Positions 28,933 to 30,572 of a DNA stretch of 30,572 nucleotides are shown in pieces; position 1 is the stretch's first letter; each line of letters opens with the position of its first letter. The notes under the pieces are model-generated. The model did not search any database. It was given only the letters and a program-made list of their open reading frames with translations, and was not told where the DNA came from. Source of the DNA: JBOHTO01 sp050733695 (GTDB taxonomy: Bacteria > Gemmatimonadota > Gemmatimonadetes > Gemmatimonadales > Gemmatimonadaceae); contig JBOHTO010000038.1 in NCBI GenBank assembly GCA_050733695.1, forward strand, positions 1-30,572, in the 5' to 3' direction. A program made the position numbers and the translations under genes.

Positions 28933-30459
28933 GACGCGCACGCTCACGACGCGAGTCGTCTCCTGCCCGGTCTGCACCAGACTTTCCAGGTTGTACACAA
29001 GGACGGTGATGATCTCGCCCGCTTCGATCTGCTCGACAGCGCGTTCGAAATCGGCCACCGTGCGGATCTTCCGTCGCGGTGCGGGGTCGAGAATCTCGAT
29101 GATCACGTCGCGGTCCAGGAGCCGCCGGTGTGAGGGGCCCGCAGGCGAGACATCGGTCACGATCACGCCGCGCTGATCAGGCGTGAGCCGGCTCTCGCGG
29201 ATGAACTCGGCCGGAATCGTCTCGACCTCGATTCCAAGCCGGTCGTAGCTGGCCGGCTCGCGTTCGGGGGTGCGTTCGCCGGACCCGGCGAGTTGAGCCG
29301 GCGTCTCGCGCTCGCCCAGCTTCACGCTCACTGTCCGGCGTTCGCCAAAGCGCATCAGATCGAGGGTGATCGTCGAGCCCGGTTCGTGTGTGCGGATGGC
29401 GCGCTGCAGTGCGCTCACGCGATCCACCGGCTGGCCGTTCACGCCGACAATGATGTCGCCGGGCTCGATTCCGGCGGCGCGCGCGGGACTGTCCTCCCCG
29501 CTGAAGCCCTCGACCTGCACGCCGCGTATTTCCTCCAGTCCGGCCGCGCGCGCGTCGACGGCATCAACGTCGTTGATCGCCACACCGAGCATCGCCGGCC
29601 GGACCTCGCCGTACTCGATCAGCTCCTGCATCACCTGCTTCGCGAGCGTTATCGGGATCGCGAAGCCATAGCCCGAGTAGAATCCGGTCTGGCTCGCGAT
29701 CGCGCTGTTGATTCCGATCACCTCACCCCGGATGTTGACGAGCGGGCCGCCGGAGTTTCCGGGATTGATCGCTGCGTCCGTCTGGATGAAGTCGGAGATT
29801 GCGAACTGTCCCGGCAGCAGGCCACGCACATTGCGTCCCTTGGCGCTCACGATCCCGGCCGTCACGGTGAAGTCGAGTCCGAGGGGATTCCCGATCGCGA
29901 GCACCCAGTCGCCGATCCGTGCGTTGGTGTCATCGCCGAGCTGGACGACCGGCAGATTGTTAGCGGCGATCTTGATCACGGCGACATCAGTGGTCGGGTC
30001 GCGCCCGACGACTTCGGCGGCGAATACGCGGTTGTCGACCATGCGCACCGTCACGCGGTCGGCGTCGGCGACGACGTGGTTGTTCGTCAGGATGTAACCG
30101 TCCTTCGAGACGATGAAGCCGGAGCCGGTGCCGGAGATGGGTTCATCGGGAACCTGTCCCTCGAACTGCCGGAAGAAATCTTCCAGGCCGGGCGGGACCC
30201 GCCCGCGCGAACGCGGGTTGCTCTCGCGGTCGGTCTCGGCGTTGATCGAGACCACGGCGGGGGTGACTTCGTCGGCGATGGCATTGAAGGCGCTGCTGAC
30301 CTCGGCGAGCGGCTGTACTTCCTGCTGCGTGAGCGGGGCGTCGTTCTGCTGCGCGTGGCCGTAGCGCGTGAGATCCATGGCCGATGCGAAGACGAGTCCG
30401 ACGACGAAGGCGGTGGCGACCGCCAGGCCGAACCGCGCGCGAGCGAAGTATCGTGACAT
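28924..30459 (-). CDS. degP: Periplasmic serine protease HtrA/DegP family
   Basis: A 511-residue envelope protease/chaperone. The N-terminal hydrophobic segment (about 9-28) is a signal peptide or anchor. The trypsin-like domain holds His128 (TNNHVV), Asp158 (TTDVAV) and Ser236 (GNSGGP). Two PDZ domains follow (about 280-375, with GIEPGDIIVGVNGQPV, and about 410-505). It handles misfolded outer-membrane and periplasmic proteins. The final Val-Gly-Asp and stop codon are made of the octamer satellite, so the C-terminus may vary in length between strains. ATG 30459 starts MSRYFARARFG. Confidence 0.93.
   Translation of the reverse strand: MSRYFARARFGLAVATAFVVGLVFASAMDLTRYGHAQQNDAPLTQQEVQPLAEVSSAFNAIADEVTPAVVSINAETDRESNPRSRGRVPPGLEDFFRQFEGQVPDEPISGTGSGFIVSKDGYILTNNHVVADADRVTVRMVDNRVFAAEVVGRDPTTDVAVIKIAANNLPVVQLGDDTNARIGDWVLAIGNPLGLDFTVTAGIVSAKGRNVRGLLPGQFAISDFIQTDAAINPGNSGGPLVNIRGEVIGINSAIASQTGFYSGYGFAIPITLAKQVMQELIEYGEVRPAMLGVAINDVDAVDARAAGLEEIRGVQVEGFSGEDSPARAAGIEPGDIIVGVNGQPVDRVSALQRAIRTHEPGSTITLDLMRFGERRTVSVKLGERETPAQLAGSGERTPEREPASYDRLGIEVETIPAEFIRESRLTPDQRGVIVTDVSPAGPSHRRLLDRDVIIEILDPAPRRKIRTVADFERAVEQIEAGEIITVLVYNLESLVQTGQETTRVVSVRVGD
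30253..30323 (-). repeat. Left arm of a 71-bp inverted repeat within degP
   Basis: This stretch of degP (codons about 47-69, EVQPLAEVSSAFNAIADEVT) is repeated exactly, in reverse orientation, at the right edge of the window (30502-30572). Confidence 0.95.
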
Positions 30460-30501
30460 GAGTGGTTCCGGTGATTGGCTTGTTGCTGGAATCTACACGG
30501 G

Positions 30502-30572
30502 AGGAAGTACAGCCGCTCGCCGAGGTCAGCAGCGCCTTCAATGCCATCGCCGACGAAGTCACCCCCGCCGTG
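30502..30572 (+). repeat. Right arm: inverted partial copy of degP at the window edge
   Basis: Starting with AGGAAGTACAGCCGCTCGCC, 71 nt match the reverse complement of 30253-30323 without a mismatch and run to the last base. The base before (30501, G) already differs from degP. The copy encodes a degP fragment on the plus strand with no start or context, consistent with a fold-back join or assembly artefact at a contig end. Confidence 0.9.

Noticed and set aside
28784..29176. Plus-strand Pro/Ser/Arg-rich ORFs (repeating RPAVQPSS-like residues)
   Set aside because: They are translations of the octamer satellite plus the antisense of degP.

Overview
The window is a gene-dense, GC-rich bacterial segment. 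It carries lipopolysaccharide-type genes, outer-membrane proteins, porins and lipoproteins, so the host is a diderm. The mix of a compact his operon with a short HisB, a tig-clpP-clpX-lon-engB block, many GTG starts and many 4-nt or 5-nt gene overlaps suggests a Gemmatimonadota-like organism. That placement is inference from protein character, not from a database search. The window length, and a 71-bp inverted copy of degP sequence exactly at the right edge, suggest a contig end rather than a cut from a finished genome.

Layout. 1-3840 (+): histidine biosynthesis genes hisH (5' end missing)-hisA-hisB-hisF-hisN-hisIE, each overlapping the next by 4 nt. hisH carries an in-frame 93-bp repeat insertion. 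3841-4166: gene-poor stretch with a possible micro-ORF. 4167-6156 (+): a nucleotidyltransferase and a small unknown partner, then dtd and maf (housekeeping quality control). 6161-11346 (-): trpE, an FHA-GAF-adenylate cyclase overlapping it, a Kdo/heptose-kinase-like protein and a heptosyltransferase-like GT9. 11392-13479 (+): a large outer-membrane protein. 13480-13751: a minisatellite. 13752-16546 (+): a GspE/PilB-type ATPase fused to a response-regulator receiver domain, then a Nudix hydrolase that appears to start at CTG. 16622-17473 (-): a hexapeptide acyltransferase.

17498-21339 (+) is the most system-like part. A sigma70-like promoter is followed by a perfect 11-3-11 palindrome whose core has Fur-box geometry. 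Then come a porin-like protein with an 11-G tract, a secreted single-domain FMN-binding protein with a flavinylation motif, a four-helix membrane protein and a lipoprotein ApbE flavin transferase, the last three joined by 4-nt overlaps. I read this as a regulated extracytosolic flavin electron-transfer unit, possibly tied to metal acquisition or reduction.

21227-28518 (-): trigger factor, ClpP, ClpX, Lon, EngB and an unknown lipoprotein, a protein-quality-control block. It has a CRP-like palindrome before clpX and a 9-bp repeat expansion inside tig. 28702-28783 (-): tRNA-Leu(UAG). 28789-28932: an 18-unit octamer satellite that runs into the stop codon of degP/htrA (28924-30459, -). A dispersed GGGAATGACG-type repeat family occurs at least four times: inside hisH, before the kinase, after the outer-membrane gene and between nudix and the acyltransferase.
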